From positions 1-53,861 of the forward strand of contig SFBL01000111.1 in NCBI GenBank assembly GCA_007095785.1: a stretch of DNA of 53,861 nucleotides, in the 5' to 3' direction. Below, in pieces: positions 17,701 through 26,829 of the stretch. Made by a program: the position numbers and the translations under genes. A model generated the notes under the pieces. It was not told the DNA's origin, made no database searches, and was given only the letters and a program-made list of their open reading frames with translations. This DNA is from Microcystis aeruginosa Ma_SC_T_19800800_S464. GTDB lineage: Bacteria > Cyanobacteriota > Cyanobacteriia > Cyanobacteriales > Microcystaceae. The stretch's first letter is position 1. Each line of letters begins with the position of its first letter.

Positions 17701-19789
17701 CTTTTTCTAAGGTCAGAGAATCATAATGAGAAGAGGAATAAAACATAGTATCAGGTGGGGTTCCCATTGTCACCGTATTTAGCTTAAGAAACTCATTGTA
17801 TTCTGATTGCATAACTTCACAATGTAAAACCATATCAGAAGGCGAACGAAACCGATCACATTGTAATTTTTCAATCACCCGTAAACAACCTTGAGAATCT
17901 CCTGCGATCGCAACTTCTTGAGGGGTATTAATATGGGTTAAATAAACCTTACTTTCTGTTTTTAGACATTCCTGAACTGCTTCAGCTGTAGCCATTAAAA
18001 CATAACTACTCCATGAATTTTCATCGATCGGTTGACCCCAATATTCTGCAACGGCTTGTTTAGCTCCCATTAAACGGGTTTGAAATAGGGGAGAAGAATG
18101 AACAAATTGACTTCCTTGATTTGCATTTAGCCACACTCCTAATGAATACATCATGGTACTTTCTCCCATGCTATAACCGAAGGCAGCATCAGGTTTAATT
18201 TTAAAATATTTCTGCATAATTTCGGTGAATAAAACTGCAAAACCTGTTCCCGTTTCTAAAACAGATAAAGGGTTAGCAATGAATTGAGTTTCTAGGGTTT
18301 CTAAGTCTTGTTTAGAAAGGGAAAATTGACGGCGAGGATAAAGAGAGTTTGCTTGAAAAAAGGTAGCAGGATCACTAATTAAACTCTCTGCTCTCTCCCA
18401 TAATTTAGGGAATAATTGAAAAAGATTTCTTCCCATTCCTAAATAGGAGTTAAACGCACCAGGATAAACAAAAGCGACTTTACCCACTTTTCCTAACCGT
18501 TTAGGGGTAAAATAACTTCCTTGGGGACTTTTCCAAGGCTTTCCTGTATGAAAGGCTTTATCAATTCCTTTTTTAGCCTGTTTAATTTCCTTTTGCAAAG
18601 CTTCTTTGTTATTCCCAACAATTGCTACAACATAAGGAGATTGAGAATTCTGTTGAAACTGAATAAAATTCTCTTTCGCAAGATGGGGTAAGGAGAAACT
18701 GTTTTCAATACTCTGGGTTAAGTTATCAAGCTGACTTTGTAAAGACGAACTATCATTTCCAGCGAGGGGAAATAGATAAAATGACCCATAGGGTAAATAG
18801 CCATTATTGGGTGTACTTTGAGGAGTTGCTTCCGATAAAATTAAATGACTATAAGTATTGTTGTGAGTGACTAAATTAAGCGCAGCATAGCGTTTTTCTT
18901 GTCCTTTTTCAAGAAACCAAGGAAGTGATACATCAGGTAGATAAAAAGGACTATTTTGCCATTCTTGAGTAAGATTAGAAGTTAACAGTTGAGCGGCAGC
19001 AGGAAGATAACGATTTTTTAAGCAAAGTGCTGTTTTAATTAAGCTAATTAAATCTTCAGTTATCCCTAAGTTATTATTATTCTCTTGGACTATTCCGACT
19101 GCACAAGTTAGGTTATTATGATTAGCATAATAAGCTTCTAATAACCCTTGATCTATCTCTGTTGAGGAAACAGCTAAATAACCAATATCTGAGGGGTGAA
19201 TCTTAGCATTTTCAAATGCTTGCTGACAACTTTGTTTAATCGCAACTGATCGAGAAGATAAGGGGTTAACTATTTTACTAAAGCTATCAATAATCCCGTA
19301 AAAAAGCCTATTATTATTGTTTGGGATTGTTTCATAATCTTTGAGGATTAAAGCTCCGCCAATAATAGACTCACAATTCCTATTAAGCGCACTAATAATA
19401 ACTGTATCAACTTCTTTGGCAGTTAAGAGAATTTGGGCTAATTCTAGAGACTTTAATAAAGAATCCGATACTTTTGTTAATTGAAAAGTAATAATGGAAC
19501 AATTCCATAATCTTTCCAATTGATAACTAATATTTTTAATCTCATCTTCTTGATTGTTGCTAATATTATTAGCAACAATCAAGGCGACTTTTTTTCCTAT
19601 CTTACAATTACAATCTTTTAACCCTTGATCAGATATCTTTGATAGGATAGACCAAGAATGATCACTGTTCGGTTTGTTAGAATAATCAAGGGAGTTTCCT
19701 TGATAAATTAAAGCTGATAGTTGTTGACTGGTTAACAGTTGATTAAAGAAGCCACTTAAGCCAGCGATCGCTAATTTGGAAGGTTTCAT
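14786..19789 (-). CDS. PUFA-synthase-like protein: degenerate KS, AT, and two double-hotdog DH regions
   Basis: The 1,667-residue multidomain protein resembles a fusion of PfaB/HglC (AT) with the DH part of PfaC/HglD. Residues ~1-330 look ketosynthase/CLF-like but lack the active-site cysteine context. The AT (~430-770) has VAFVYPGAFNSYLGMGRN and the nucleophile motif GYSMGES. The rest (~880-1667) contains two FabA-type dehydratase regions, each made of two hotdog folds. The catalytic-type hotdogs carry HFKNDPTLPG and HFYQDPVMPG, with the His and the DPxxPG loop. These domains would transfer acyl groups and dehydrate 3-hydroxyacyl intermediates of the KS-AT-ACP protein. A good AGGAG ribosome site precedes the ATG by 6 bases. 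No ACP is present. Confidence 0.82.
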   Translation of the reverse strand: MKPSKLAIAGLSGFFNQLLTSQQLSALIYQGNSLDYSNKPNSDHSWSILSKISDQGLKDCNCKIGKKVALIVANNISNNQEDEIKNISYQLERLWNCSIITFQLTKVSDSLLKSLELAQILLTAKEVDTVIISALNRNCESIIGGALILKDYETIPNNNNRLFYGIIDSFSKIVNPLSSRSVAIKQSCQQAFENAKIHPSDIGYLAVSSTEIDQGLLEAYYANHNNLTCAVGIVQENNNNLGITEDLISLIKTALCLKNRYLPAAAQLLTSNLTQEWQNSPFYLPDVSLPWFLEKGQEKRYAALNLVTHNNTYSHLILSEATPQSTPNNGYLPYGSFYLFPLAGNDSSSLQSQLDNLTQSIENSFSLPHLAKENFIQFQQNSQSPYVVAIVGNNKEALQKEIKQAKKGIDKAFHTGKPWKSPQGSYFTPKRLGKVGKVAFVYPGAFNSYLGMGRNLFQLFPKLWERAESLISDPATFFQANSLYPRRQFSLSKQDLETLETQFIANPLSVLETGTGFAVLFTEIMQKYFKIKPDAAFGYSMGESTMMYSLGVWLNANQGSQFVHSSPLFQTRLMGAKQAVAEYWGQPIDENSWSSYVLMATAEAVQECLKTESKVYLTHINTPQEVAIAGDSQGCLRVIEKLQCDRFRSPSDMVLHCEVMQSEYNEFLKLNTVTMGTPPDTMFYSSSHYDSLTLEKEKIAHHLSQGMCQMLDFPRLIERNYQDGVKIFLELGLGGSCSRWISETLGQKEHLALCINRRGADDLATIIKMLAQLVSHGVELDLSPLYLTDEAETLEAIFKTVLTTAPKANIEPQTEQQNSIIRENTASQKVAALVASSTQTLSQVPTISTLDNLRTSVISSHPKTVRPCLFDQPEILEFIEGKVSKVFGQEYEPIDHYTQRVRMPSPPFLFVSRVTQLEGKLGDYKSGFIETEYDVPEDAWYAVDGQLTVGICKEAGHGLLMLLSYIGTDFENQGKRSFRLLDLSATFLFEQPENVKLLRCRVKITSSVKTDDSLLIFFQGEVLIGDQVWMKFHDGCAGLFSDEELEKGQGVVLKEAEEKERNLINKQQFTPLLTCSKSFFKKEELLNLSQGNIEACLGKTYQQNGLNSSLRLPPEKLLMLEKVMMVNPQGGIAGLGLAVGSKQITPEDWYYSCHFKNDPTLPGNLMIEGSIQLVQFYCLWLGLQTHTKDARFQVIPNQTQAARFRGQVTPQHGTLMYQMEVLEIGLSPQPYLLANVDVIFGGKTIATIKNIGVQLVEKTATIPSIFPPIESVTFPHISQLSKQSSVLFNENQLKTFAKGSVAACLGSEFDIYENRQSVRLPNGEFQLVSRVLDIEGKRHELQKPSQIITEFDVKENAWFYNHNAYPTLPYCTYIEIAGQPCIFLGVYMGATLLFPEDDLHFRNLDGQGTILKEIDLRNKTITDKVRLLSTTAIQGAIIQKFEFELSCEGEPFYRGNMVFGDFSTAVLANQVGLDGGKRLKPWYQLNNLSDLTLQEINLRDSLTHENFYSVNPEKPHYRLSQNYLDFIEKVFLIQDGGKYQKGYIYASQSITPEDWYFSFHFYQDPVMPGALGVESILQAMQTYALQLDLGKSFKNPRFGQAINHQITWKYRGQITPENRLMSLEVHISDIRVEDDVITIIGDASLWKEDLRIYEIKDIALCLLDSEQ

Positions 19790-19834
19790 AATATCTCCTG
19801 TGAAAATGTAAATAGGGTATCAATTGAGAAAAAA

Positions 19835-21601
19835 TTACAAGCAAACAGTATTCGATGAATTCACCGTATTTTTAAGAAACAAAACATTAAGACAAGAACT
19901 CAAAGTAACCTCCATATTAGTTGCTTCTAAATAAATTTTACCTTGAGAATGATAAGATAGTGCATTAGCAATTACCTTAGTATCACTATGTTCATTAATG
20001 GATAATTTGATCCAAAATTCTTGATTAAAAGGGAGGGAACTAAACTGCTTAAGCTCATTTAGTTTTAGGGGTAAACTACCCGAATTGTAGTGTTTTCTGA
20101 CCCAAACTAAAAGACATTGAAACAAGAGATCAGCCGTATAAGAATTAAAGGATTGAACACTAAACTGTCCTTGATCTTGTGTAGAAATTGGAGGTAAGTA
20201 ACAGTTAAAAAGAAGTTCGTTGTTATTAATTTCTAAGATTTTCTTAATTCCTTGAAATCTGGGCTGATGAAACAGAACTCCTTCTTGATAGGGTTGTAAA
20301 TTAAGGGAAGGTTCCGTAACAGGCTGAATACTTTCCTCAAGTTTTCTCTCAGCTATTACTTGTTTAGTAATATTAATAATCCCCCGATAATGATAAAGGG
20401 GAATTCCTTTAGCGGTTTCACTCCAAATTAAGGCTTCAAATTTAATTTCATCTTCTGTTTTCTCAACTTCAGTCAGATCCAAACAATACAAATTAGCTAA
20501 ACTTTTATCAAAGACAACTCCTTTAAGCACTTGATAGTTATGACAACTTAAAAAATGATATCCTGTGTAAAGTTGTTCACAACTATTAGTGATCCATGCT
20601 AAGGCACACATCGCAGGTAAAACTGCATTTCCCCCAATGACATGATCATAAACAAAAGGGTTTCCTCGTAACGTCAACCGACGATATAAACGGTAACTAT
20701 GCTTTTGCGGTGTAACCAGTTTAGGAGAAGGAGAAATAGGGTTACTCATGACAATAATTTGAGGGGTTTTAGCCTGAGTTTGGGTTAATTCTTCTGCTAA
20801 CATTTGCGCCCCTGTTTGTTGAGGAATAACCTTAATATTTTGCTGCTCAAACAACTGTTTAAGCTGTGGTGTCACCATTCCTCCATCCCAGGGGCCCCAC
20901 CCAATAGAAACAACATGACAGTTAGGATATTTTTGTTGAAGTAAATAAGCATATTTGTTCAAAATTTCGTTAGCTAAAGAATAGTCAGATTGACCGACAT
21001 TGCCATAAAATGAAACAAAAGAAGAAAATAAAGCAATAAATTTTAATCGGTTAACTTCTACCGAACTTAATAAACTATTTAACCCATCAATTTTGACACT
21101 ATAAACCTTATCAAAATCCTGTTCAGTTTTGTTTTCAATTAATTTATCGGCTAACGTTCCCGCACCATGAATAATGCCCGTAATCTCTCCCCAACGTTGA
21201 ATAATCGGTCTTAAAGTTGCTTTTAGTTGCTGTGAATCGGTAACATTAACACTGCAATACTCGGCTTTTCCTCCTACTTTTTCAATCTCTGATAAGGTTT
21301 GCTTAATTTCCCGACTTTGACAGAGTTGTTGATACAGTGCTTGAACTTTTTTCGGAGTTGGTTTTTCATTTTGAGTTGTTAAATGTAGCATAATTTGCTT
21401 CTTTAACTCAGACTCATCTTGACAAGAAAGACTCCATTCAGGTTCAGTATCTAAAATTTGCGAACGACCTAATAAAATAAATTTACAATGATATTTTTGC
21501 GCCAAATAGATAACGCATTGAGCCGTAATTCCTCGGCCACCACCACTGACAATAACCACCGAAGATGAATTAAGTTGAGTATCATTAATCATGGGGAACA
21601 T
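19835..21601 (-). CDS. PfaA-type ketoreductase (catalytic half) plus dehydratase-like hotdog
   Basis: Residues ~14-290 form an NADPH-binding KR: the glycine motif VIVSGGGRGITAQ, then GIIHGAGTLADKLI, and a catalytic set around S193/S194, Y207 (DYSLANE) and N211. Residues ~300-580 form a hotdog-fold dehydratase-like domain with NPFVYDHVIGGNAVLPAMCA, which includes the expected His. In PUFA synthases these are the C-terminal KR-DH part of PfaA. Here they are a free 588-residue protein. It is separated from the structural KR half by 168 bases of repeats, and it should work in trans on the ACP of the KS-AT-ACP protein. A second ATG is at 21592; neither start has a clear ribosome site. Confidence 0.8.
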   Translation of the reverse strand: MFPMINDTQLNSSSVVIVSGGGRGITAQCVIYLAQKYHCKFILLGRSQILDTEPEWSLSCQDESELKKQIMLHLTTQNEKPTPKKVQALYQQLCQSREIKQTLSEIEKVGGKAEYCSVNVTDSQQLKATLRPIIQRWGEITGIIHGAGTLADKLIENKTEQDFDKVYSVKIDGLNSLLSSVEVNRLKFIALFSSFVSFYGNVGQSDYSLANEILNKYAYLLQQKYPNCHVVSIGWGPWDGGMVTPQLKQLFEQQNIKVIPQQTGAQMLAEELTQTQAKTPQIIVMSNPISPSPKLVTPQKHSYRLYRRLTLRGNPFVYDHVIGGNAVLPAMCALAWITNSCEQLYTGYHFLSCHNYQVLKGVVFDKSLANLYCLDLTEVEKTEDEIKFEALIWSETAKGIPLYHYRGIINITKQVIAERKLEESIQPVTEPSLNLQPYQEGVLFHQPRFQGIKKILEINNNELLFNCYLPPISTQDQGQFSVQSFNSYTADLLFQCLLVWVRKHYNSGSLPLKLNELKQFSSLPFNQEFWIKLSINEHSDTKVIANALSYHSQGKIYLEATNMEVTLSSCLNVLFLKNTVNSSNTVCL

Positions 21602-21769
21602 ACCGTGTTAGTTGATAATTGATAGTTGATAGTTGATAGTTGATATTTAATAGTTAGTATATATTAGCTAAAAATCAGAATTTATACCGTAATTTATTTG
21701 AATAAATATAATTCTGTAGGGGCGCAATGCTCGCGCCCAGCTAATTTTATTCTAACTATTAACTTTTCC
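21602..21769. repeat. Repeat-filled gap splitting the PfaA-like coding region
   Basis: The gap holds five or so TTGATAG units (21610-21645). It also holds one GTAGGGGCGCAA...GCGCCC short palindromic element (about 21717-21738), related to those near 8190, 8240 and 29965. It separates two parts that form a single KR domain in typical PfaA proteins, so repeat insertion may have caused the split. Confidence 0.6.
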
Positions 21770-22489
21770 CTAATTACTGCTCAAAGAAGCTAATTCACAA
21801 GTCAAAGTCATTCGACCTTTTGGGGTATAACCCACCTCTTGAATTAAGCTATTAGGATCATGCAATTCAGCTAAAACAATTTGAGCCGTTGTCATTTCAT
21901 CTAAGTCGGGACTAATATCTAGAGCGCGACAGAAGACCGATTCCCACTCTAGATTTAAGGTTTTCGTTAAGCCAAATAAACCGCCACTAATAGGGCTAAA
22001 TTCTCGTTTTCCACTGAGACCAAATTCTCCATCTAAACGGGTTAAGCTGAGAAAACAACTGCGTCCTTGACTGGCCGCTTGCGTCAGAGAAGATTTAAGA
22101 TGTTTGGCTAGTAAAAACACTTGTTTAACAATCGCTTGATCAGGATTAATTGAAGTCTCTTGATCTTGATTAAACCCCTGATGTAGAGGATGTAAATGAA
22201 TAAATGTGCCGATCAGTCCACAAGTTTTAAATATATCTCCCAATTGTGATTGTAAATGTTCTTCACTTAAATGATTGAGAACAAAATGTCGAACCCCCGC
22301 AGGAAGAGAAGAACAGGCAGGAATAAGGAATTGAGGGAAACTGAGAACCACAACTTGCCAGCCTTGGTTTAGCAAACTTTGAGCAACTTGGGCAGTAGTA
22401 GATGAACCATCATCGGTCACCAAACAGGTTTGATCAGGGGTTGAGGGAAAATCCCAATAATCAGGTGCAGCAAGGGGCTTCAGTTTCAT
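21770..22489 (-). CDS. PfaA-type KR structural subdomain, stand-alone
   Basis: This 239-residue protein resembles the N-terminal, non-catalytic Rossmann half of the PfaA KR. It begins PDYWDFPSTPDQTCLVTDDG, has a helix-strand pattern (AQSLLNQGWQVVVLSFP), and includes the late FGLTKTLNLEWESVFCRALD with a DISPDLD segment. This second block is the 'KR core' pairing region seen before the catalytic KR in PUFA synthases. It lacks the full cofactor motif and the catalytic Tyr, so it is presumably needed to complete the KR encoded next downstream. It starts 56 bases after the KS-AT-ACP stop. Assignment is by domain order and local similarity. Confidence 0.65.
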   Translation of the reverse strand: MKLKPLAAPDYWDFPSTPDQTCLVTDDGSSTTAQVAQSLLNQGWQVVVLSFPQFLIPACSSLPAGVRHFVLNHLSEEHLQSQLGDIFKTCGLIGTFIHLHPLHQGFNQDQETSINPDQAIVKQVFLLAKHLKSSLTQAASQGRSCFLSLTRLDGEFGLSGKREFSPISGGLFGLTKTLNLEWESVFCRALDISPDLDEMTTAQIVLAELHDPNSLIQEVGYTPKGRMTLTCELASLSSN

Positions 22490-22545
22490 TTGATAACGTC
22501 CAATATCACCGTGTTTTCGATGGTTAGACTGGGTAGAGGTAACAA

Positions 22546-25500
22546 CTAAGCTATTTTTTTTTCTGTCACCATCATTTTCTCCCTCAAATACTGAACAATG
22601 TGGGCTAGGGTACGTTTTTCTGCTAACGCTTCAGGGCTAAGTTTGGGCAACCCAGAGAAAGCTTCTTGCAGACTTCCCATGATTTCTACCCGTTTGATCG
22701 AGTCAATGCCTAAATCTGCCTCTAAATCCATTTCTAATGCCAACATTTCCGTAGGATAGCCTGTTTTTTCACTGACAACCTCTAATAAGGCTTGACTCAG
22801 TGCATCATCTTGAATGGAGTCTAAAGAAGGTTCGCTCACTCCTGACACAGGTTCAGGTGTAGAGATGGGTGCAATGGGTTGACGAGGTTCTAAGTAGTTG
22901 ACAATGGGGGAAATGTGAACAGGTTCAGGTTCGGGAGTCGGTAAGGGTTGAGGTGCAGTGTTTAAAGGTTGAGGTTCTAGAGTTCGTAAGGGCTGAGGTT
23001 CAGACTTAAAAGGGGTAGGATCAGGAAAACTAACAGAGGAAACCTCTGAATTTTGCCGATCAAATTTTGAATTCTCCGAAGCAGCAGCAGGAGTAGAGAG
23101 TTCGTCAATTTGAGCAACTGCTGTCATCTCTTTTTGTTTTAATAACTGCAACACTGATTGAAAACTCTGGGATTGATGTTTAATGTACTCTTCGTGAACC
23201 TTGGCAAGACTCTGTTGATATTGGTAGAATGCCTGTAAAAGAGGGTTGATGTTGTTAGAAATAGCGTTGTTCATAGTCATGGTTACAGTTTGATCTTGAG
23301 AAACGATAGATAAATTGAGTGTTGGAATTTCCTCTGAAAGAGGCTGAGAATCAGAAGGATAAGGGTTGACGGAAGGAATAGAGGCTAAAATTGCCTCGTT
23401 TTCCGACCCTTTCACTTCCTCACACTTAGATTCAACCGTTTGGGAATCAACTGACGGTTCTGTTTCCGCAGGTGAATCAGGTTGTAATGCAGCTCCGATC
23501 AAAGCTTTGGTTTTATCGCTGATGTAGTTGGTTGCATTCAGCTTGAGGATCATACCTTTGCGTTTGCTTGAAGGAGTCTTCACCGTCAAAGCTGCATTTT
23601 CCGGATCGTTTAACGGTAAACCTAAAACTCGAAGCTGCATTACTCCTTGTGACAGTTGAACATCACTGTCCTTTTGCCGACTGGGGTTGAGTGCAATGGC
23701 CAGATGAGGGCGATCGCCTAATATCTGTTTAACTAAGTTAGTGAGAATTTGGCGCGGTCCAATTTCCACAAAGCAATATCCGCCTTGAGCATAAATATTT
23801 TGAATTTGTTGGACAAACTGAACCGAATTCAACAACTGAGCTTCTAAAAGCTGACGCATCCCTGATAAATCTTTGGGATAAGGAGCCGCCGTCACATTAG
23901 CGTAAACCGGAATTTGGGGCGCATGAAACCTCACTTGATCCAACGCTTTCCCAAAGGGTTGACTAGCATGACGTACTAGAGAAGTATGAAAAGCAGCAGA
24001 CACTGGTAAAGGCGTAACCTGATAGCCTTGAGAGCTTAAAATCTTCTCAATAGTGGCAATTTCTGAGGCTAATCCCGATAATACCACCTGTTCAGGTGCA
24101 TTATAGTTAGCAATCTGCACATTGGCCATTCCTTCAACCCATTGCGCTATCTGAGATACTTTCCCAGTCACCGCTAACATCGCCCCTTGAGGGGTTGCTC
24201 CTTTCGGTGCGGCCATAGCCTGGCCTCTAGCTTGGATCAAGTAATAATAATCGTCGTCTGTGAAAACGCCTGCGGCCCAGAGTGCGGTTAATTCCCCAAA
24301 ACTGTGACCTGCCACAAAATTTGGCTTAAATCCCGTCTTTTGCAACGTTTTATACAGTCCTACACTGAAAGCCCCGATCGCAGGTTGAGCATTTTCCGTC
24401 TGTTGCAATAAAGAGGTTTGCCGTTTTTCGTCCACCTCGTTAAAGGGAGGAATCGGAAATACCCGTTCTGAAAGGGGCGTTAAACCCGCTTTAGCTCTCA
24501 ATGTATCCAATTTTTGATAAGCGGTTTGGATTTCTGGGAAATTTAGGGCAATTTCTCGACCCATATTCAGGTATTGAGAACCTTGGCCCGGGAACAGTGC
24601 TACGACTTTTCCCTCCAGTAATAACCCCGTCTTGCGGTAATAAATACCTTGGGGATGTTCCCATGCCTCTGCTTGAGGCTGTTTTTGCAACTGTTTAACG
24701 GCTGCTTGCAGTAATTTAATAGCTTCAGCTAAGGAAGTCGCAACAAAGCCCACTCTAGCAACCTTTAAGGGAAGTTGAGCCGATTTGCTTTGATTTTGTA
24801 GTTCAATATAAACTTGTGACCCTTGGGGAGATTGCAACTGTTCTAGAGTTTTTTGACAAGTTTGTCTTAATTCTTCAGGATTTTGACCCCAGAGTAAAAT
24901 TGATTGGGGACGGTGATGAATTCGATTTTCTCCTTGGGGTAATTTGGGCGTATATTCTTCTAACACCACATGATAATCAGTTCCCCCAAAGCCAAAGGAA
25001 CTAACCCCAGCCCGTCTCGGTGTCTCTCCTTTGGGCAACCAAGGACGGGTTTCGGTGTTGAGATAAAAAGGCGAGTCGTCAATCTTAAATTTAGGGTTGG
25101 GTTCGGTAATATTAATGGTAGCAGGAAGAATTTTATGATGTAAGGCCAAAGTCGTTTTAATTAAACTTGCAGCACCCGCCGCCGCCTTGGTATGACCAAT
25201 TTGAGATTTGACACTACCCAGAGCAATCTTTTGCTTTTCTGCGTTATTTTCGCTAAAAACCTCATTCAGGGCTGTAAATTCACAAAAATCTCCTGCTGGT
25301 GTTCCAGTACCATGGGCCTCAACTAACCCCAAGGTAGCGGGAGAAAATCCAGCCTCTTGATAGGCGCGCCGTAAGGCTCTAACTTGACCTTCAGGACGCG
25401 GTGCATAGATACTTTTAAAACGACCATCACTAGCAGTCCCGATGCCTTTAATCACTGCATAGATGCGATCTCCGTCTCGTTCTGCATCCTCAAGCCGTTT

Positions 25501-26385
25501 AATCACCAGCATTCCCAATCCTTCCCCTACCATCATGCCATCGGAGGTAGCATCAAAGGGATTGAGACAATCTTTCTTAGAAAAAGCTGGAGTTTTGCTA
25601 AAACACATATAATTAAGGATGGAATTATCCGTGTCAAAGCCCCCTGTAAGCATCATGTCACAACGGCCTTCGATTAATTCACTGATCGCCATTTTTAAAG
25701 CACTTAAGGAACTCGCACAGGCTGCATCCACCACACAATTAGTTCCTCCCAAATCAAAGCGATTAGTAATACGACCTGCTACGACGTTTGGTAACATACC
25801 AGGGAAAGAATTTTCTTGCCAAGGCACATAGGACGCCTTCATATTTTCGATAATTTTGTCGGTTTGTTCTTGAGATAAACCACTTTTTTGGCAAATTTTC
25901 TTCCAGAGAGGATATTGCAGACGACTGGTTAAGGGAGTAATGCTTTTCCAGAGGCCACTTCCTCCTAAAATAACCCCTGTTGTTTCTCGATTAAACTCTT
26001 TTCCTTGGTCATAACCTGCATCTTCTAAAGCTTTTTTAGCCATCACTAAACCAAGTAAATGAGCCGAATCTAAAGCTTCTAACGTATCAGGTGGCAGACC
26101 AAATTCTAAAGGGTCAAAATCAATTTTTGGCAAAAAGCCCCCCCATTTACCATAGGTCTTATCTGGTGCTTTCGGGTCTGGATCATAGTAATCTTCTAAA
26201 TTCCAGGCACTTTCTGGCACTTCAGTGATTCCATTCACTTTGCCGAGAATATTTTCCCAATATTCCTGTAAATTCTTGGCTTTAGCAAATAAGGCCGACA
26301 TTCCAATAATAGCGATCGGTGTTTTTTGTAAAGCAGTTAGGCTAGAGGTTGAGGATTGAGCAGACATTGTAGGTGTGTTCTCCAA
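22546..26385 (-). CDS. PfaA/HglE-like iterative synthase: KS-AT-ACP
   Basis: This 1,279-residue enzyme carries the only competent KS of the PUFA-like half. The KS (~22-480) has C223 in DAACASSLSAL plus the histidine motifs EAHGTGTPAGD and KSQIGHTKAAAG. The AT (~600-900) has LFPGQGSQYLNMG and the nucleophile GHSFGE. A long Pro/Gln/Glu-rich linker follows, with repeated EPQPL-type units (~1110-1180). Then comes one ACP with LEADLGIDSIKRVEIMG, the wording typical of PUFA and heterocyst-glycolipid ACPs. Classical PfaA has several tandem ACPs and an attached KR; here there is one ACP and the KR is separate. It would extend malonyl units iteratively with the neighbouring KR, DH and ER proteins. Confidence 0.88.
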   Translation of the reverse strand: MENTPTMSAQSSTSSLTALQKTPIAIIGMSALFAKAKNLQEYWENILGKVNGITEVPESAWNLEDYYDPDPKAPDKTYGKWGGFLPKIDFDPLEFGLPPDTLEALDSAHLLGLVMAKKALEDAGYDQGKEFNRETTGVILGGSGLWKSITPLTSRLQYPLWKKICQKSGLSQEQTDKIIENMKASYVPWQENSFPGMLPNVVAGRITNRFDLGGTNCVVDAACASSLSALKMAISELIEGRCDMMLTGGFDTDNSILNYMCFSKTPAFSKKDCLNPFDATSDGMMVGEGLGMLVIKRLEDAERDGDRIYAVIKGIGTASDGRFKSIYAPRPEGQVRALRRAYQEAGFSPATLGLVEAHGTGTPAGDFCEFTALNEVFSENNAEKQKIALGSVKSQIGHTKAAAGAASLIKTTLALHHKILPATINITEPNPKFKIDDSPFYLNTETRPWLPKGETPRRAGVSSFGFGGTDYHVVLEEYTPKLPQGENRIHHRPQSILLWGQNPEELRQTCQKTLEQLQSPQGSQVYIELQNQSKSAQLPLKVARVGFVATSLAEAIKLLQAAVKQLQKQPQAEAWEHPQGIYYRKTGLLLEGKVVALFPGQGSQYLNMGREIALNFPEIQTAYQKLDTLRAKAGLTPLSERVFPIPPFNEVDEKRQTSLLQQTENAQPAIGAFSVGLYKTLQKTGFKPNFVAGHSFGELTALWAAGVFTDDDYYYLIQARGQAMAAPKGATPQGAMLAVTGKVSQIAQWVEGMANVQIANYNAPEQVVLSGLASEIATIEKILSSQGYQVTPLPVSAAFHTSLVRHASQPFGKALDQVRFHAPQIPVYANVTAAPYPKDLSGMRQLLEAQLLNSVQFVQQIQNIYAQGGYCFVEIGPRQILTNLVKQILGDRPHLAIALNPSRQKDSDVQLSQGVMQLRVLGLPLNDPENAALTVKTPSSKRKGMILKLNATNYISDKTKALIGAALQPDSPAETEPSVDSQTVESKCEEVKGSENEAILASIPSVNPYPSDSQPLSEEIPTLNLSIVSQDQTVTMTMNNAISNNINPLLQAFYQYQQSLAKVHEEYIKHQSQSFQSVLQLLKQKEMTAVAQIDELSTPAAASENSKFDRQNSEVSSVSFPDPTPFKSEPQPLRTLEPQPLNTAPQPLPTPEPEPVHISPIVNYLEPRQPIAPISTPEPVSGVSEPSLDSIQDDALSQALLEVVSEKTGYPTEMLALEMDLEADLGIDSIKRVEIMGSLQEAFSGLPKLSPEALAEKRTLAHIVQYLREKMMVTEKKIA

Positions 26386-26560
26386 TCAATAATATAGCAG
26401 TCTGTAGAGACAACGAATAGTTCTTAAAGAATGAACAAAGAATTGTTTGATTCCCTTTAGCTTCAGTTTAGGCAGAGTTCCACGTTTATACAATGGATGA
26501 TCTACTCTCACAAATGGATGATTTTTAGTAAGCGTTCGGGGGGAGAAAAAATCTGGTAAC
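26386..26560. other. Upstream region of the PUFA-like operon
   Basis: This 175-bp stretch precedes the KS-AT-ACP gene on the minus strand and has no coding potential. It is the natural place for a promoter, since mobile debris separates it from the NRPS-like gene. I cannot single out reliable -35 and -10 boxes. Confidence 0.35.
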
Positions 26561-26795
26561 TAGGGCTTGCTGAATAAATCTAAAAACCTTGTTGGATAAT
26601 ATTTTTAGGCTTTTTTGAAATCAAAAAGTACCGGCCATTGGAGTGATCGGGGGGGAAATTTAGGGACTTTTTCCCTGAAAATTAGGTAATTGACCCCCTG
26701 AAAATGGGTAAAACCCTACACCCAACCCCCCCGATGTCGGGGGGGGTTGGGGGGGCCACACCCCCCCAGGAAAAACTTTTTTAGCAACCCCTAAC
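26561..26795 (+). mobile_element. MITE-like repeat, copy B, with near-palindromic ends
   Basis: The ends are GGGCTTGCTGAATAAA on the left and CTTTTTTAGCAACCCC on the right, an imperfect terminal inverted repeat. The body at 26566-26735 matches 8351-8512 in opposite orientation and ends in a CCCCCC/GGGGGG hairpin. It has no coding capacity. It lies between the NRPS-like gene and the PUFA-like gene block. Confidence 0.65.
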
Positions 26796-26829
26796 TAGAG
26801 TAGTCCATCACGCTCTTGGTAACGCCAAT

